The position numbers and the translations under genes are program-made. This document shows, in pieces, positions 26,493 through 36,297 of a stretch of DNA of 50,000 bases. How positions within the stretch are numbered: position 1 is the first letter of the stretch; every line of letters begins with the position of its first letter. The notes beneath the pieces were generated by a model that made no database searches, had not been told where the DNA came from, and was given only the letters and a program-made list of their open reading frames with translations. The DNA is from Sphingobacteriaceae bacterium (lineage in GTDB: Bacteria > Bacteroidota > Bacteroidia > B-17B0 > Aurantibacillaceae), in the NCBI GenBank assembly GCA_016705695.1, contig JADJLA010000007.1, forward strand, positions 1 through 50,000, written 5' to 3'.

Positions 26493-27229
26493 AAATGAGA
26501 TATTTGAAACACATATTAATTTTTGTTGCAGCAGCAATTGTAATTTCCTGCAACAAAAGTTCGCCCGATTGTTTTAAGAAAGCCGGAGCGGATAGTAATA
26601 TCGAACGGGTTGTAACGCCCTTTAAGGTTGTTCAATTAGATGCTAATATTGAAGTTACTTTGGTAAAAGGAGCTGAATACAAAGTGCAAATATTTGGCGG
26701 GGCAAACTTGTTGGAAAAAGTAACAACGTCGGTAGAGAGTTCAACTTTGATAATTGACAATGATAACAGTTGTAATTTTGTTCGAGGGTATGATCATAAA
26801 TTGAAGGTTACTGTAACCGCGCCCGACTTTGATAAAGTGATCACTAATTCTGTTGGGAGCATTATTACAAATGCTGATTTTATACAAGACACCATGTTCT
26901 TTAGTTCGGAAGGTGGTGATATGATCATTAATGGCAATTACTCCGAATTAAAGACCAGCTCACACGGAAATGGTAATGTGTATTTTAAGGGCACAACGAA
27001 TATGATGTATGTGTTTATGAACGGAACAAATTATTTGTATGCAGAAGAAGGAACAATAACGAATTATGTTTTTATTGAATCGGTTTCTTTGGCAGATGCC
27101 TATATTACTGCACCAACAAACGGAACTTTTGAATATCACCTATGGAAAACCGGGAATGTGTATTACAAAGGCGATCCGGCTTCAGTAAATGGAAAGAGCG
27201 AAAAGGGTGGTATTGTTATGAAGAAATAA
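26489..27229 (+). CDS. lipoprotein with GIN head domain (DUF2807)
   Basis: The 246-residue product begins with a lipoprotein signal (VISC near residue 21). It then has a beta-rich domain typical of DUF2807 (the head GIN domain), with right-handed repeat strands such as FKVVQLDANIEVTLVKGAEY and DFDKVITNSVGSI. The function in Bacteroidota is unknown. It overlaps the PagL-like gene by 4 bp, so both are expressed together. Confidence 0.87.
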   Translation: MKMRYLKHILIFVAAAIVISCNKSSPDCFKKAGADSNIERVVTPFKVVQLDANIEVTLVKGAEYKVQIFGGANLLEKVTTSVESSTLIIDNDNSCNFVRGYDHKLKVTVTAPDFDKVITNSVGSIITNADFIQDTMFFSSEGGDMIINGNYSELKTSSHGNGNVYFKGTTNMMYVFMNGTNYLYAEEGTITNYVFIESVSLADAYITAPTNGTFEYHLWKTGNVYYKGDPASVNGKSEKGGIVMKK

Positions 27230-27260
27230 AAAAGCCCCGCGTTGATAGCGAGGCTTTTTA
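27229..27260. terminator. bidirectional terminator between the GIN lipoprotein gene and fumC
   Basis: AAAAAGCC...GCG and CGAGGCTTTTT pair around TTGATA. It serves the plus-strand lipoprotein gene and, on the other strand, fumC, which ends at 27277. Confidence 0.85.
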
Positions 27261-27276
27261 ATATACTTTCAAAAAA

Positions 27277-28674
27277 CTACTTCAAACTTCCAATCATATC
27301 TTCGGGTTTTACCCACTGATCAAATTGTTCGTTGGTAACTAATCCTAAACCAATAGCGGCTTCACGCAATGTTTTTCCTTCTTTGTGAGCTGTTTTCGCA
27401 ATTTTAGCGGCGCTCTCGTAACCAATATGTGTATTTAAAGCTGTAACTAGCATTAAACTGTTTTCCATGTGTTGTTTTATCATTGGAAGATTTGGTTCAA
27501 TACCTTCGGCGCACTTATCATTGAAGCTTACACAAGCATCACCAATTAAACGGGCGCTTTGTAAAACATTGGCAGCTATCACCGGTTTAAATACATTTAA
27601 TTCAAAATGGCCCATTGAACCACCAACCGAAACAGCAACATCATTTCCAATTACCTGAGCGCAAACCATGGTCATAGCTTCCGGCTGAGTTGGATTTACT
27701 TTACCCGGCATAATTGATGAACCCGGTTCGTTATCAGGAATAATTAATTCGCCAATTCCACTGCGTGGCCCGGATGATAACATACGTACATCATTCGCAA
27801 TTTTCATTAAAGCAACGGCCGTACGTTTTAAAGCACCACTCATTTCTACCATGGCATCGTGCGCAGCTAAAGCTTCAAATTTATTTGGAGCTGTTACAAA
27901 AGGTAATTTGGTAAGCTCTGCAATTTTTTTGGCAACTAATACATCGTATCCTTTTGGTGTATTTAATCCTGTTCCAACTGCTGTTCCACCCAAAGCTAAT
28001 TCTTTTACAGCTTCTAATGCATTTTTTAAACAACGAATGCTCATGTTTATTTGTTGAACATATCCGCTAAATTCTTGTCCTAATGAAAGTGGTGTAGCAT
28101 CCATAAAGTGGGTGCGACCGGTTTTAATGATGCTGTTGAATTTTTCTGATTTCTTTTGAAGTGTGTTGCGCAATTTTTCTAAACCCGGAATTGTGATTTC
28201 TGCTACTTGCTTATAAGTTGCAATGTGCATAGCTGTTGGGTAAGTGTCGTTACTCGATTGTGACTTATTCACATCATCATTAGGATGCAATACTTTTTTA
28301 TCGTCGGTTAATTTTCCGCCACTCATTATATGTGCGCGATAAGCAATAACTTCATTCGCATTCATATTACTTTGCGTGCCTGAGCCTGTTTGCCAAATAA
28401 CTAATGGGAATTGATCGTCTAGTTTTCCTGCAATAATTTCATCGCAAGCTTTTGCAATAAGATCACACTTGTCTTTTGTAAGAACACCAAGATCCATATT
28501 TGCCATAGCTGCAGCTTTTTTCAAATACCCAAAAGCATATATAATTTCCTTTGGCATACTAGCCTCTGGACCAATTTTAAAATTATTACGTGAGCGTTCG
28601 GTTTGTGCTCCCCAATAAACATGCGCAGGTACTTTTACCTCGCCCATAGTGTCTTTTTCTATACGAAAATCCAT
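27277..28674 (-). CDS. fumC: class II fumarate hydratase
   Basis: The 465-residue cytosolic enzyme interconverts fumarate and malate in the TCA cycle. The superfamily signature GSSIMPGKVNP is near residue 320. THFMDATPLSLGQEFSGY carries a substrate-binding histidine. The start at 28674 (MDFRIEKDTMG) gives the standard length. The longer frame from 28752 adds 26 residues that look non-coding. Confidence 0.95.
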   Translation of the reverse strand: MDFRIEKDTMGEVKVPAHVYWGAQTERSRNNFKIGPEASMPKEIIYAFGYLKKAAAMANMDLGVLTKDKCDLIAKACDEIIAGKLDDQFPLVIWQTGSGTQSNMNANEVIAYRAHIMSGGKLTDDKKVLHPNDDVNKSQSSNDTYPTAMHIATYKQVAEITIPGLEKLRNTLQKKSEKFNSIIKTGRTHFMDATPLSLGQEFSGYVQQINMSIRCLKNALEAVKELALGGTAVGTGLNTPKGYDVLVAKKIAELTKLPFVTAPNKFEALAAHDAMVEMSGALKRTAVALMKIANDVRMLSSGPRSGIGELIIPDNEPGSSIMPGKVNPTQPEAMTMVCAQVIGNDVAVSVGGSMGHFELNVFKPVIAANVLQSARLIGDACVSFNDKCAEGIEPNLPMIKQHMENSLMLVTALNTHIGYESAAKIAKTAHKEGKTLREAAIGLGLVTNEQFDQWVKPEDMIGSLK

Positions 28675-28760
28675 AAGTGTTATTTGTTTTAATACAGTAC
28701 AAAAGTAAGGGTTGAAGCGAGAAAAGAAAGAATTTCGGTCGAAAAAAAACATGATTTTTG

Positions 28761-28827
28761 TCCACTAAAGGCACGAAATGACCTAGTATTTTTCGTGTGA
28801 AGATTTTCGCGTCTTTTGTGGTTAAAT
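28761..28827. repeat. degenerate inverted repeat between fumC and the TsaC-family gene
   Basis: CCACTAAAGGCACGAAA and TTTTCGCGTCTTTTGTGG are imperfect complements. The same kind of CGTG/CTTTGTGG sequence recurs between genes of many Bacteroidota genomes. There is no other content in this gap. Confidence 0.45.
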
Positions 28828-28831
28828 GCCT

Positions 28832-29455
28832 CTAATTAAGCACATCCAAACTTCCTAGACCTTCTCTTAGCACAATTGGTTCATGATCACTGAAATCGAT
28901 AACTGTTGAAGGGTGAATATTTCCAAAGCCCCCATCAATAACATAATCTACTACATCACCATATTGCTGTTGTATCGTTTCGGGATCCGAAAAGTATTCC
29001 AAAATATCGTCACTGTTATCATGCAAGCTTGTTGAGATCAATGGGTTTCCTAAAACCTTAACAATTTCAGAACAAATAGCATTATTAGGAACACGAATAC
29101 CAACTGTTTTGCGATTTTGTTTTAAAAGTTTTGGAACATTATTATTAGCTTCTAAAATAAACGTGTACGGTCCCGGCAATGCTTTTTTCATAACCCTGAA
29201 CTTATCATTCGAAATTGGTTTTGTGAATTCAGATAAATGACTAAGGCTATCGCACACAAAAGAGAAGTTTGCTTTTTCGGGAGCAATACCTTTTAATTTG
29301 CAAATGCGTTCAACTGCTTTATTGTTGGTAATATCGCAACCTAAAGCGTAAACTGTATCGGTAGGATAAATAATAATTCCACCATCCTTTAAACATTTTA
29401 CTATTTTAAGAATGGTATCGGTATCAATGTTCTTATCGTTTAAGCGAAGAAGCAT
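28832..29455 (-). CDS. L-threonylcarbamoyladenylate synthase (Sua5/YciO/YrdC family)
   Basis: The 207-residue protein has the YrdC fold with the nucleotide-binding motif KxGGxIxxPTDTVYAL and the KLKxR-like KLKGIAP. The enzyme makes threonylcarbamoyl-AMP for the t6A37 modification of tRNAs. YciO homologues are hard to tell from Sua5/TsaC by eye. It is the last gene of a pyrD-mvaB-tsaC-like operon, 3 bp after mvaB. Confidence 0.9.
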   Translation of the reverse strand: MLLRLNDKNIDTDTILKIVKCLKDGGIIIYPTDTVYALGCDITNNKAVERICKLKGIAPEKANFSFVCDSLSHLSEFTKPISNDKFRVMKKALPGPYTFILEANNNVPKLLKQNRKTVGIRVPNNAICSEIVKVLGNPLISTSLHDNSDDILEYFSDPETIQQQYGDVVDYVIDGGFGNIHPSTVIDFSDHEPIVLREGLGSLDVLN

Positions 29456-29458
29456 TTG

Positions 29459-30316
29459 TTAATGGTACTTATTAAAAATATCCCAGCTTGCCGCGTAACT
29501 TTTTTCGAGTTCAACGGTGTTTAATCCTAACGATATTTTATTTGTGTTGGCGTACAATTCAATATCTTCTGTGGCAATATTTCCGGTTAATGAATCGGCT
29601 GCCATAGGGCATCCCCCAAAGCCATGTATCGCAGAATCAAAACGGCGACAGCCACTTTGGTATGCTGCTTTTATTTTTTCTTGCGCTTTTTCCTTAGTAG
29701 AGTGGAGGTGAGCACCCATCTCCACGCCTTTTAATTCGTGAATTAATTCGTTGAATAATAACGAAATATTTTCGGGAGTTGAAGTCCCAATGGTATCTGC
29801 TAATGCAATTATTTTTATTCCGCGTTTGGTTAATTCCTTACTCCATTTAATAGCAATGCTTGGGTTGTATTCGTCGCCATATGGATTTCCAAAGGCCATG
29901 GAAATGTAAACCACTAATTCTTTTTTGTGTTTGATGCACAAGTTTTGGATCTCGTCAACTCTTACTAACGATTCGGCAATGGATGAATTTGTGTTGCGTT
30001 GCTGAAATGTTTCGGAAATTGAAAAAGGAAAACCTAAATATGTTATCTCTTCAAACTTACAAGCATCTTCTGCACCACGCGTGTTTGCAATAATGGCTAG
30101 TAATTTAGACTTTGTAGTTGAAAGATCTAACCCTTTTAAAACAGTGGCAGTATCTTGCAATTGCGGAATTGCTTTTGCCGAAACAAAGCTTCCAAAATCG
30201 ATCGTATCAAAACCAACTTTTAATAATTGGTTCAAATAGTTTATTTTGAGTTCGGTTGGAATAAATTCCTTAATGCCTTGCATGGCATCGCGAGGACACT
30301 CAATTAGTTTTAGCAT
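29459..30316 (-). CDS. mvaB: hydroxymethylglutaryl-CoA lyase
   Basis: The 285-residue TIM-barrel enzyme splits HMG-CoA into acetoacetate and acetyl-CoA in leucine catabolism. The catalytic R-D pair is in CPRDAMQ at the N-terminus. The metal-binding HxH is GAHLHST near 208. The active-site cysteine is in GFGGCPMAADSLTGN near 234, the family signature. It overlaps pyrD by 17 bp. Confidence 0.92.
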   Translation of the reverse strand: MLKLIECPRDAMQGIKEFIPTELKINYLNQLLKVGFDTIDFGSFVSAKAIPQLQDTATVLKGLDLSTTKSKLLAIIANTRGAEDACKFEEITYLGFPFSISETFQQRNTNSSIAESLVRVDEIQNLCIKHKKELVVYISMAFGNPYGDEYNPSIAIKWSKELTKRGIKIIALADTIGTSTPENISLLFNELIHELKGVEMGAHLHSTKEKAQEKIKAAYQSGCRRFDSAIHGFGGCPMAADSLTGNIATEDIELYANTNKISLGLNTVELEKSYAASWDIFNKYH

Positions 30317-31349
30317 TGTAATATTTTATTAATTCCTTATTAATTTCTTTTACCAAAGCCGGACCTTTGTAAATAAAGCCTGTGTATAATTGAATAAGAT
30401 CGGCACCGGCTTTTATTTTATCCAGCGCATCTTTAGCATTGTGAATTCCACCAACTCCTATTACCGGAAACGCATTGTTCGACTTTGTTTTTAAATAGCG
30501 AATTACTTCGGTGCTTCTATCGGTTAATGGTTTGCCGCTTAATCCCCCTGCACCAAATGCTGCAATTTCTTCAGCCGTATATTTCAACCCTTCACGACTA
30601 ATAGTTGTATTGGTTGCAATTACCCCATCAATTTTTGTTTGAATAACTATATCAATGATCTCATCCAATTGTTCGTTGGTAAGATCGGGTGCAATTTTTA
30701 AAAGTATAGGTTTAGGGTTTGTTTTTTTTGAATTCAAACCTTTTACATGAGCCAAAAGTTTAGTCAGCGGTTCTTTATCCTGAAGCGCCCTTAAATTTGG
30801 GGTATTAGGCGATGAAACATTTACCACAAAATAATCTACAACATCAAAAAGCTCGTTAAAACATATCTCATAATCCGATATGGCATTTTCGTTTTCGGTT
30901 ACCTTATTTTTTCCAATATTTCCACCAATAACAGGGCCATTCCTCTTTCTGTTTTTAAGCCTTTCCGCGGCAGCTTTTACCCCTTTATTATTAAAGCCCA
31001 TTCTATTGATAAGCGCCTCATTTTTTATAAGTCTAAATAGCCTTGGTTTATCGTTTCCGGGTTGGGCTTTTGGGGTTACGGTACCTATTTCTACGGCTCC
31101 AAAACCAAAGTTTCCAAATTCGTTAAAAACCAGGGCATCCTTGTCTAGCCCTGCCGCCAAGCCAACAGGGTTAGGAAAATCGAGTCCAAATACGGTTCTT
31201 TTTAAAGAGGGATGTTCAATCTTATAAAGGCCTCTAAAAAGGGCCGGTAAACCCGGTATAAAATTCGCCAGTTTAATGAGCGAAAACGTTACGTGGTGGG
31301 CCTTTTCGGGGTTTAGCCTAAAAAGTAGGAGTTTTAGGATTGAATACAT
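30300..31349 (-). CDS. pyrD: dihydroorotate dehydrogenase (quinone)
   Basis: The 349-residue class 2 enzyme oxidises dihydroorotate to orotate at the inner membrane, passing electrons to quinone. It shows the membrane-associating N-terminal helix, FPNPVGLAAGLDKD, the catalytic serine region YFVVNVSSPNTPNLR, and GGLSGKPL and GVGGI for FMN phosphate. It starts the operon with mvaB and the TsaC-family gene. Confidence 0.95.
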   Translation of the reverse strand: MYSILKLLLFRLNPEKAHHVTFSLIKLANFIPGLPALFRGLYKIEHPSLKRTVFGLDFPNPVGLAAGLDKDALVFNEFGNFGFGAVEIGTVTPKAQPGNDKPRLFRLIKNEALINRMGFNNKGVKAAAERLKNRKRNGPVIGGNIGKNKVTENENAISDYEICFNELFDVVDYFVVNVSSPNTPNLRALQDKEPLTKLLAHVKGLNSKKTNPKPILLKIAPDLTNEQLDEIIDIVIQTKIDGVIATNTTISREGLKYTAEEIAAFGAGGLSGKPLTDRSTEVIRYLKTKSNNAFPVIGVGGIHNAKDALDKIKAGADLIQLYTGFIYKGPALVKEINKELIKYYNAKTN

Positions 31350-31425
31350 AAAATAGGGCTATACAAAGGTATAAAATAGGGGGGTGACTTTGGTATTTGG
31401 GTTCAAAAAGAAAAATAATATTTTT

Positions 31426-31459
31426 TTTGCTTAAATTAACAAAATATATATATATTTGC
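31426..31459 (+). promoter_or_regulatory. promoter of the Ala-rich lipoprotein gene
   Basis: The -7 box TATATTTGC (31451-31459) fits TAnnTTTGC, with a TTTG at 31426-31429 and a spacer of 21 bp. The start codon follows 23 bp later. This is one of the best consensus matches in the window, suggesting strong expression. Confidence 0.6.
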
Positions 31460-31482
31460 AGCAAAATTAAACTAAAACTAAA

Positions 31483-31749
31483 ATGAAAAAAGTATTATCT
31501 ATCGTTGCTATCGCTGCTTTATCAGCTAGTTTCGTGGCTTGTGGTCCTTCAAAAGAAGAAATGGAAGCAAAAGAAAAAGCAAAAGCTGATTCTATCGCTG
31601 CAGTTGAAAAAGCTGCTCAAGATTCAATCGCTGCTGCTGAAGCTGAAGCTGCAAAAGTTGCTGAAGCTGCTGCTGCTCAAGCAAAAGCTGATTCTGCACG
31701 TGTTGCTGATTCAATTGCTGCTGCATCTAAAGGTGGAAAAAAGAAGTAA
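31483..31749 (+). CDS. small Ala/Lys-rich coiled-coil lipoprotein
   Basis: The 88-residue protein has a lipoprotein signal with lipobox FVAC (Cys near residue 20). The rest is almost only A, E, K, D, S and Q in heptad-like order, with recurring ADSIAA and DSIAAAEAEAA units. A long helix, as in Lpp-like outer-membrane tethers, is likely. The KGGKKK tail could contact peptidoglycan, but this is inference. Strong promoter and terminator signals suggest an abundant, independently transcribed gene. Confidence 0.8.
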   Translation: MKKVLSIVAIAALSASFVACGPSKEEMEAKEKAKADSIAAVEKAAQDSIAAAEAEAAKVAEAAAAQAKADSARVADSIAAASKGGKKK

Positions 31750-31775
31750 TTCTTACCCCTTAAAAATGTTTAAAG

Positions 31776-31808
31776 AACCCTTGACCTCAGGTCAGGGGTT
31801 TTTTATTT
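31776..31808 (+). terminator. terminator of the Ala-rich lipoprotein gene
   Basis: AACCCTTGACC (31776-31786) pairs with GGTCAGGGGTT (31790-31800), with one G-U pair. TTTTATTT follows. It ends where the structured element at 31809 begins. Confidence 0.85.
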
Positions 31809-31928
31809 CATATTCTTTGAGTTTCGCCTTTTCATCGTTGGATTTCAATCTTGAAATCCTCATTTACTAATGTAAACTCCGGTTTCAAGATCTCACCCGC
31901 CTCGAAAAGACAAAACTCAAAGAATATG
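31809..31928 (+). repeat. structured palindromic element, copy 2 of 3
   Basis: The outer arms CATATTCTTTGAGTTT and AAACTCAAAGAATATG are perfect complements but differ completely from the arms of the other copies. The core is shared with them: TCGTTGG, then ATCCTCA, an apical hairpin TTTAC-TAAT-GTAAA (31863-31876), CTCCGGTTTCAAGAT and CACCCGCC. It lies between the lipoprotein terminator and the solute-binding protein gene, and is co-oriented with both. Confidence 0.7.
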
Positions 31929-32018
31929 GGGCCAAGGTCTCCCTTTCCAACAGTCGTTTGTGCATAATTGCTAGGCTTGGTTCAAGTAAAGCTCTAAAGC
32001 AATTTCAATATTTGTAGT

Positions 32019-33661
32019 ATGCGCAAACTCCTTAATTTAATACTTGTTTCGAGCTCTGTTTTTTTGATCTCATGTGGTGGCGATAATAAGCATGCCGAAA
32101 AGCATATTGTATTTTCGTATAACGAAGGCAATAGCATTACCTCATTAGATCCAGCAGCAGCGTCTAGTTTTGAAAATATTCAGGGAGTGAATCAACTGTT
32201 CAATGGTTTAGTTCAGATGAATGACAATTTAATTGTTGAGCCGGCGATCGCAAAAAAATTCAGTATTAGCAGCGATGGCTTGGTTTATACATTTGATCTA
32301 AGGACCGATGTTTTATTTCACGATGATAAATCGTTTAAGGATGGAGCAGGACGATTAGTTGTAGCGCAAGATTTTGTTTTTAGTTTCAATCGTTTGTTTG
32401 ATGCAAAAGTTAGTAGAGCTTTATCGGACGTTGCTATTATTGATAATAGTCCAGGTAAAGGTTTTTAGCTGAAAATGATTCAACGTTAAAGATATATTTG
32501 AAACAACCCTTTGGAGCGTTCTTAAATATTTTGACAATGAAATATTTTAGTGTTATCCCACACGAGGCCGTTGAAATGTATAAAGAAGATTTTAGAAAGA
32601 ATCCCGTTGGCACCGGCCCGTTTGTATTTAAACTTTGGGAGGAAGGAACAAAGTTGATCATGCATAAGAATCCAACTTATTTTGAAAGAGATGAGAAAGG
32701 CGATCGCTTACCATATGTGGATGGTGTTTCGATTTCATTTATAAAACAAAGACAATCGGCTATTATTGAATTATTAAATGAAAAGTTGGATATGATCAGC
32801 GGTGCAGATGCATTAGATGATGCTTTGAGTAAGTCGGGAGAATTAAATGAAGAGTATACTAAGAAATTTAATTTGCAAAGAGGTCCATTTTTGAAAACAG
32901 ATTACGTTGGAATTTTAATTGATGAAGATATTGATTTTGTAAAGAATTCTCCGGTTCGTTTAAAAGCAATTCGTCAGGCAATGAATTACGCCTTTGATCG
33001 CGAGAAGATGATCAAATTCCTTCGCAAAGATATTGGGAAGCCTGCTACTGCAGGATTTATACCAATGGGTTTAAAAAGTTTTAATAAGGATATTGTAAAG
33101 GGTTATACGTATGATCCTGACAAAGTGCGCGATCTTTTAAAACAAGCAGGTTATCCAAATGGCGAGGGATTACCTACTATTACTTTATATACAACTGAAC
33201 ATTACAGAAAGTTGTTAGAGTACATGCAATCTCAATTTGCCGAAAATCATATTAAGATCGAGATCAGCATAGAGCCTAATTCTGTTTTAAGTGATAAGGT
33301 AAATAAATCTCAATTTTTGATGTTTAAGAAATCGTGGGTGGCTGATTACGCGGATGAGGAGAATTTTTTGAGCAAATTTTATAGTAAGAATTTTGCACCG
33401 AATGGATATAATTACTTTCACTACAAAAATCCAAATTTCGATAAACTGTTTGAGCAGGCCTTGAATGAAAAGAATGATTCATTACGAAGAAGTTTATATC
33501 AGCAAATGGATCAAATTGCGATTGACGATGCCCCAATGATACCAATGTTCTATGATGAAGTAGTTCGTATTGTAAATAAGCGCATAAGCGGTTTAGAGAT
33601 AAACCCGATGAACCTGCTTAATCTTAAAACGGTTAAGAAGGCTGAGAAGGAGTCTCATTAA
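32019..33661 (+). pseudogene. peptide ABC transporter substrate-binding lipoprotein (SBP family 5), frameshifted
   Basis: Two frames, 32019-32468 and one open up to 33661, together encode one OppA/DppA-like protein of about 547 residues. The first part has a lipoprotein signal (FLISC) and the family 5 start (SLDPAAASS...NLFNGL-type, SSDGLVYTFDLR). The second has IRQAMNYAFDREKM and WVADYADEENFL. The break is in a T run at about 32462-32466. One extra T would continue the frame as GFLAENDSTLKIYLKQPFGAF. It may be a sequencing or assembly indel. The protein would bind oligopeptides in the periplasm. Confidence 0.85.
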
Positions 33662-34444
33662 TTTTCAAAAAACTCATGGTAGCGCCAATTACTGCAAGTG
33701 TTGGGCCAAACATAATTCCAATAGCGTCGCCCGCTATAGTTGGTAAGCCAATAAAAATAGAATACACACATCCAATTCCAATGGCGTAACCTTTGTATTG
33801 TTTTATAAATTGCACGCTTTTACTCATGCTGAATTTATAGCGTTCGCAATTATAATCCATAATAGAGAATCCGATAAAATACCAACCAATAACAAAGCTT
33901 AAGGGTATTGTAACAATAGCCAAAGGCGGAATAAAAATAGTTGCCAGCCACAAAGCAAAGCTGATGAGCAATTCGAATAATAAATTACGAAGACTTATGG
34001 CAATACCTCTTAAAATGTCCTTTAATAATTGTTTTAAATTGAAGGGGAATTTTTTTCCACTCAATTTTTCATCGGTTATTTCTGAAAGTAAGGCGAAGAG
34101 AGGGGAGAGAACGATCAATAAAAAATATTTTAAGAAGATGCTTCCCAAGAACCAAAAAATGATGTGAAGGATCCATTTGATCAAGAAACCAAATACACCG
34201 CTTAATTTTGGTTTTAACCAAAGCATGATGGCTGTATCAGTGGCGCTGTCCGTATTAAGATAAGGTTCGATCAAAGAATCGATGTAATCGGCTAAAGAGA
34301 GTAATCCATAAATACTCAAAACCCACATGCCTAACCAGATAAATAAAGGATAGAATAAAAACGGCCAAAGATTTTTTCAAAAAGAGGAGTAAACGCTCTA
34401 AAGCAGTTTGCAAATCCTTTTCCAAAATCAGAGAATAATTTCAT
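33633..34444 (-). pseudogene. EI24/CysZ-like membrane protein, frameshifted
   Basis: The intact frame from 34328 gives 231 residues with several membrane helices and the EI24 domain (LSPLFALLSEITDEK, IMDYNCERYKFSM). Upstream, an ATG at 34444 opens a frame MKLFSDFGKGF...LFEK that joins the main frame if one A is added to the A run near 34375 (minus strand), giving KNLWPFLFYPLFIWLGMWVL. The real protein is thus about 270 residues. The gene begins 14 bp after argS and its 3' end overlaps that of the SBP gene by about 29 bp, tail to tail. Confidence 0.8.
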
Positions 34445-34458
34445 TTGTACTTTTGGTA

Positions 34459-36249
34459 TTACATTTTTTCAGGCACCTTAATTCCTAGTAAGTGCATTCC
34501 GTTTGAAATAATAAGTGCGCATTGTTCAATTAAAGCCAGTCTGAATTGCCTTACAGTTTCATTTTCTTCCTTTAAAATAGAATGATCGTGATAATACCTG
34601 CTGAATGTTTTGGTAAGTTCGTACACAAAGTTTGCTATAAGCGCGGGACTATATGCTTTGCCACTTTCTTCAACAATAGTTTCAAATTCGTAAATAAATT
34701 TGATGAGATCTCTTTCCAAGATATTAATTGTGTTAAGATCTTTTGAAATAGTAAATGGAATATTTTGTTCTTTGGCTTTTCTTAAAATAGATTTGATCCT
34801 AGCGTGAGTGTATTGGATAAAGGGACCGGTATGACCGTTAAAATCTATACTTTCTTTAGGGTCGAACAACATTTTCTTTTTAGGATCAACCTTAAGCATA
34901 AAATATTTTAGGGCGCCTAAACCAATGGTTCTGTATAATTCTTCTAGTTCAGATTCCGAAAATCCTTCAACTTTTCCTAACTCAGCGGTAGTTTGTTTTG
35001 AGGTAGTGAACATTTCCTCCAAAAGATCATCGGCGTCAACCACAGTTCCTTCGCGACTTTTCATTTTACCTTCGGGCAATTCAACCATTCCATAGCTTAA
35101 GTGGTAACATTCTTTAGCCCATTTATAACCAAGCTTATCTAAAATAATGAACAAAACTTTAAAGTGATAATCTTGTTCGTTGCCAACTGTATAAATTGCC
35201 TGGTTAAGATCGGGATAATCTTCAAAGCGTAAAACCGCCGTGCCAAGGTCTTGTGTTATGTAAACGCTGGTTCCATCAGAACGGAGAACAACTTTTTCAT
35301 CAAGGCCATCAGCTGTAAGATCAATTCTTACACTACCATCTTCTTTTTTTACAAATACACCTTTTGCTAAACCATCTGCAACAATATCTTTTCCTTTAAT
35401 GTAAGTTTCGCTTTCGTAATATACTTTATCAAAATCAACGCCCACTGTTTTGTAGGTAACATCAAAGCCTTCATACACCCATGAGTTCATCGTCTTCCAA
35501 AGTGCAACTACATCTTTGTTGCCCTTCTCCCATTTTTGAAGCATTTCTTGAGCTTCGATAATGAGTGGTGCCTTTTTTTCGGCTTCTTCTTTTCCAGTTC
35601 CTTTTTCTACAAGAGTATTTATTTCCTTTTTATAGGCTTTGTCAAATTCAACATAATATTTTCCAACTAAATGATCGCCTTTCATTCCGCTCGATTCAGG
35701 CGTTTCACCGTTTCCCCATTTTTGCCAAGCTAACATGCTTTTGCAAATATGAATACCTCTATCATTTACAATATTTGTTTTTATTACTTTGTGTCCGTTT
35801 GCTTTTAAAATTTCGGCCACCGACCATCCTAATAAATGATTTCTAATATGACCAAGGTGCAAAGGCTTATTAGTGTTTGGACTGCTGTATTCTAACAGCA
35901 CAGTTCTTCCTGTGCTATTTTGTTTTTTAAAACCTGTGTATTTTTCAGAAATAACCTCGGTTAAATAATTACACCAATATGCATCGCTAAAACTAATATT
36001 TAAAAAACCTTTCACAATATTGAATGCAGATATGTTTGGGTTATTTTTTACTAAATAATTTCCGATCTCGTTTCCAATTTCTTCCGGCTTCTTTTTCGTT
36101 TCTTTTGTATAGGCAAATGTTGTTAATGTATAATCACCTTCAAATTCGCTTCGTGTTTTTTGAATCGGAATTGGTGCGTTAGAAATAGAGTATAATTCGC
36201 TTAATGCTTTTGCAATAGAAGTTTCGAGTATGCTGATGGCCTTGTTCAT
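34459..36249 (-). CDS. argS: arginyl-tRNA synthetase
   Basis: The 596-residue class I synthetase has the HIGH motif as HLGH near residue 134 (SSPNTNKPLHLGHIRN) and a KMSKS-like KMKSREG near 395. The ArgRS N-terminal Add-1 domain and the C-terminal helical anticodon-binding domain are of normal size. It is upstream of the EI24 gene on the minus strand. A structured intergenic element (36344-36466) and a terminator precede it. Confidence 0.97.
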   Translation of the reverse strand: MNKAISILETSIAKALSELYSISNAPIPIQKTRSEFEGDYTLTTFAYTKETKKKPEEIGNEIGNYLVKNNPNISAFNIVKGFLNISFSDAYWCNYLTEVISEKYTGFKKQNSTGRTVLLEYSSPNTNKPLHLGHIRNHLLGWSVAEILKANGHKVIKTNIVNDRGIHICKSMLAWQKWGNGETPESSGMKGDHLVGKYYVEFDKAYKKEINTLVEKGTGKEEAEKKAPLIIEAQEMLQKWEKGNKDVVALWKTMNSWVYEGFDVTYKTVGVDFDKVYYESETYIKGKDIVADGLAKGVFVKKEDGSVRIDLTADGLDEKVVLRSDGTSVYITQDLGTAVLRFEDYPDLNQAIYTVGNEQDYHFKVLFIILDKLGYKWAKECYHLSYGMVELPEGKMKSREGTVVDADDLLEEMFTTSKQTTAELGKVEGFSESELEELYRTIGLGALKYFMLKVDPKKKMLFDPKESIDFNGHTGPFIQYTHARIKSILRKAKEQNIPFTISKDLNTINILERDLIKFIYEFETIVEESGKAYSPALIANFVYELTKTFSRYYHDHSILKEENETVRQFRLALIEQCALIISNGMHLLGIKVPEKM

Positions 36250-36297
36250 TCTGTAAAATTAGAAATAATGTGGTAATTGTTTTAGATATTGTATAAA

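Noticed and set aside
31505..31870. A 121-codon plus-strand frame rich in Leu and Lys
   Set aside because: It is the shifted frame of the Ala-rich lipoprotein gene, and runs through its terminator into the structured element.
32455..32470. Programmed -1 frameshifting in the solute-binding protein gene
   Set aside because: The site lacks a proper X XXY YYZ slippery heptamer and no stimulatory structure is obvious; a homopolymer indel is simpler.
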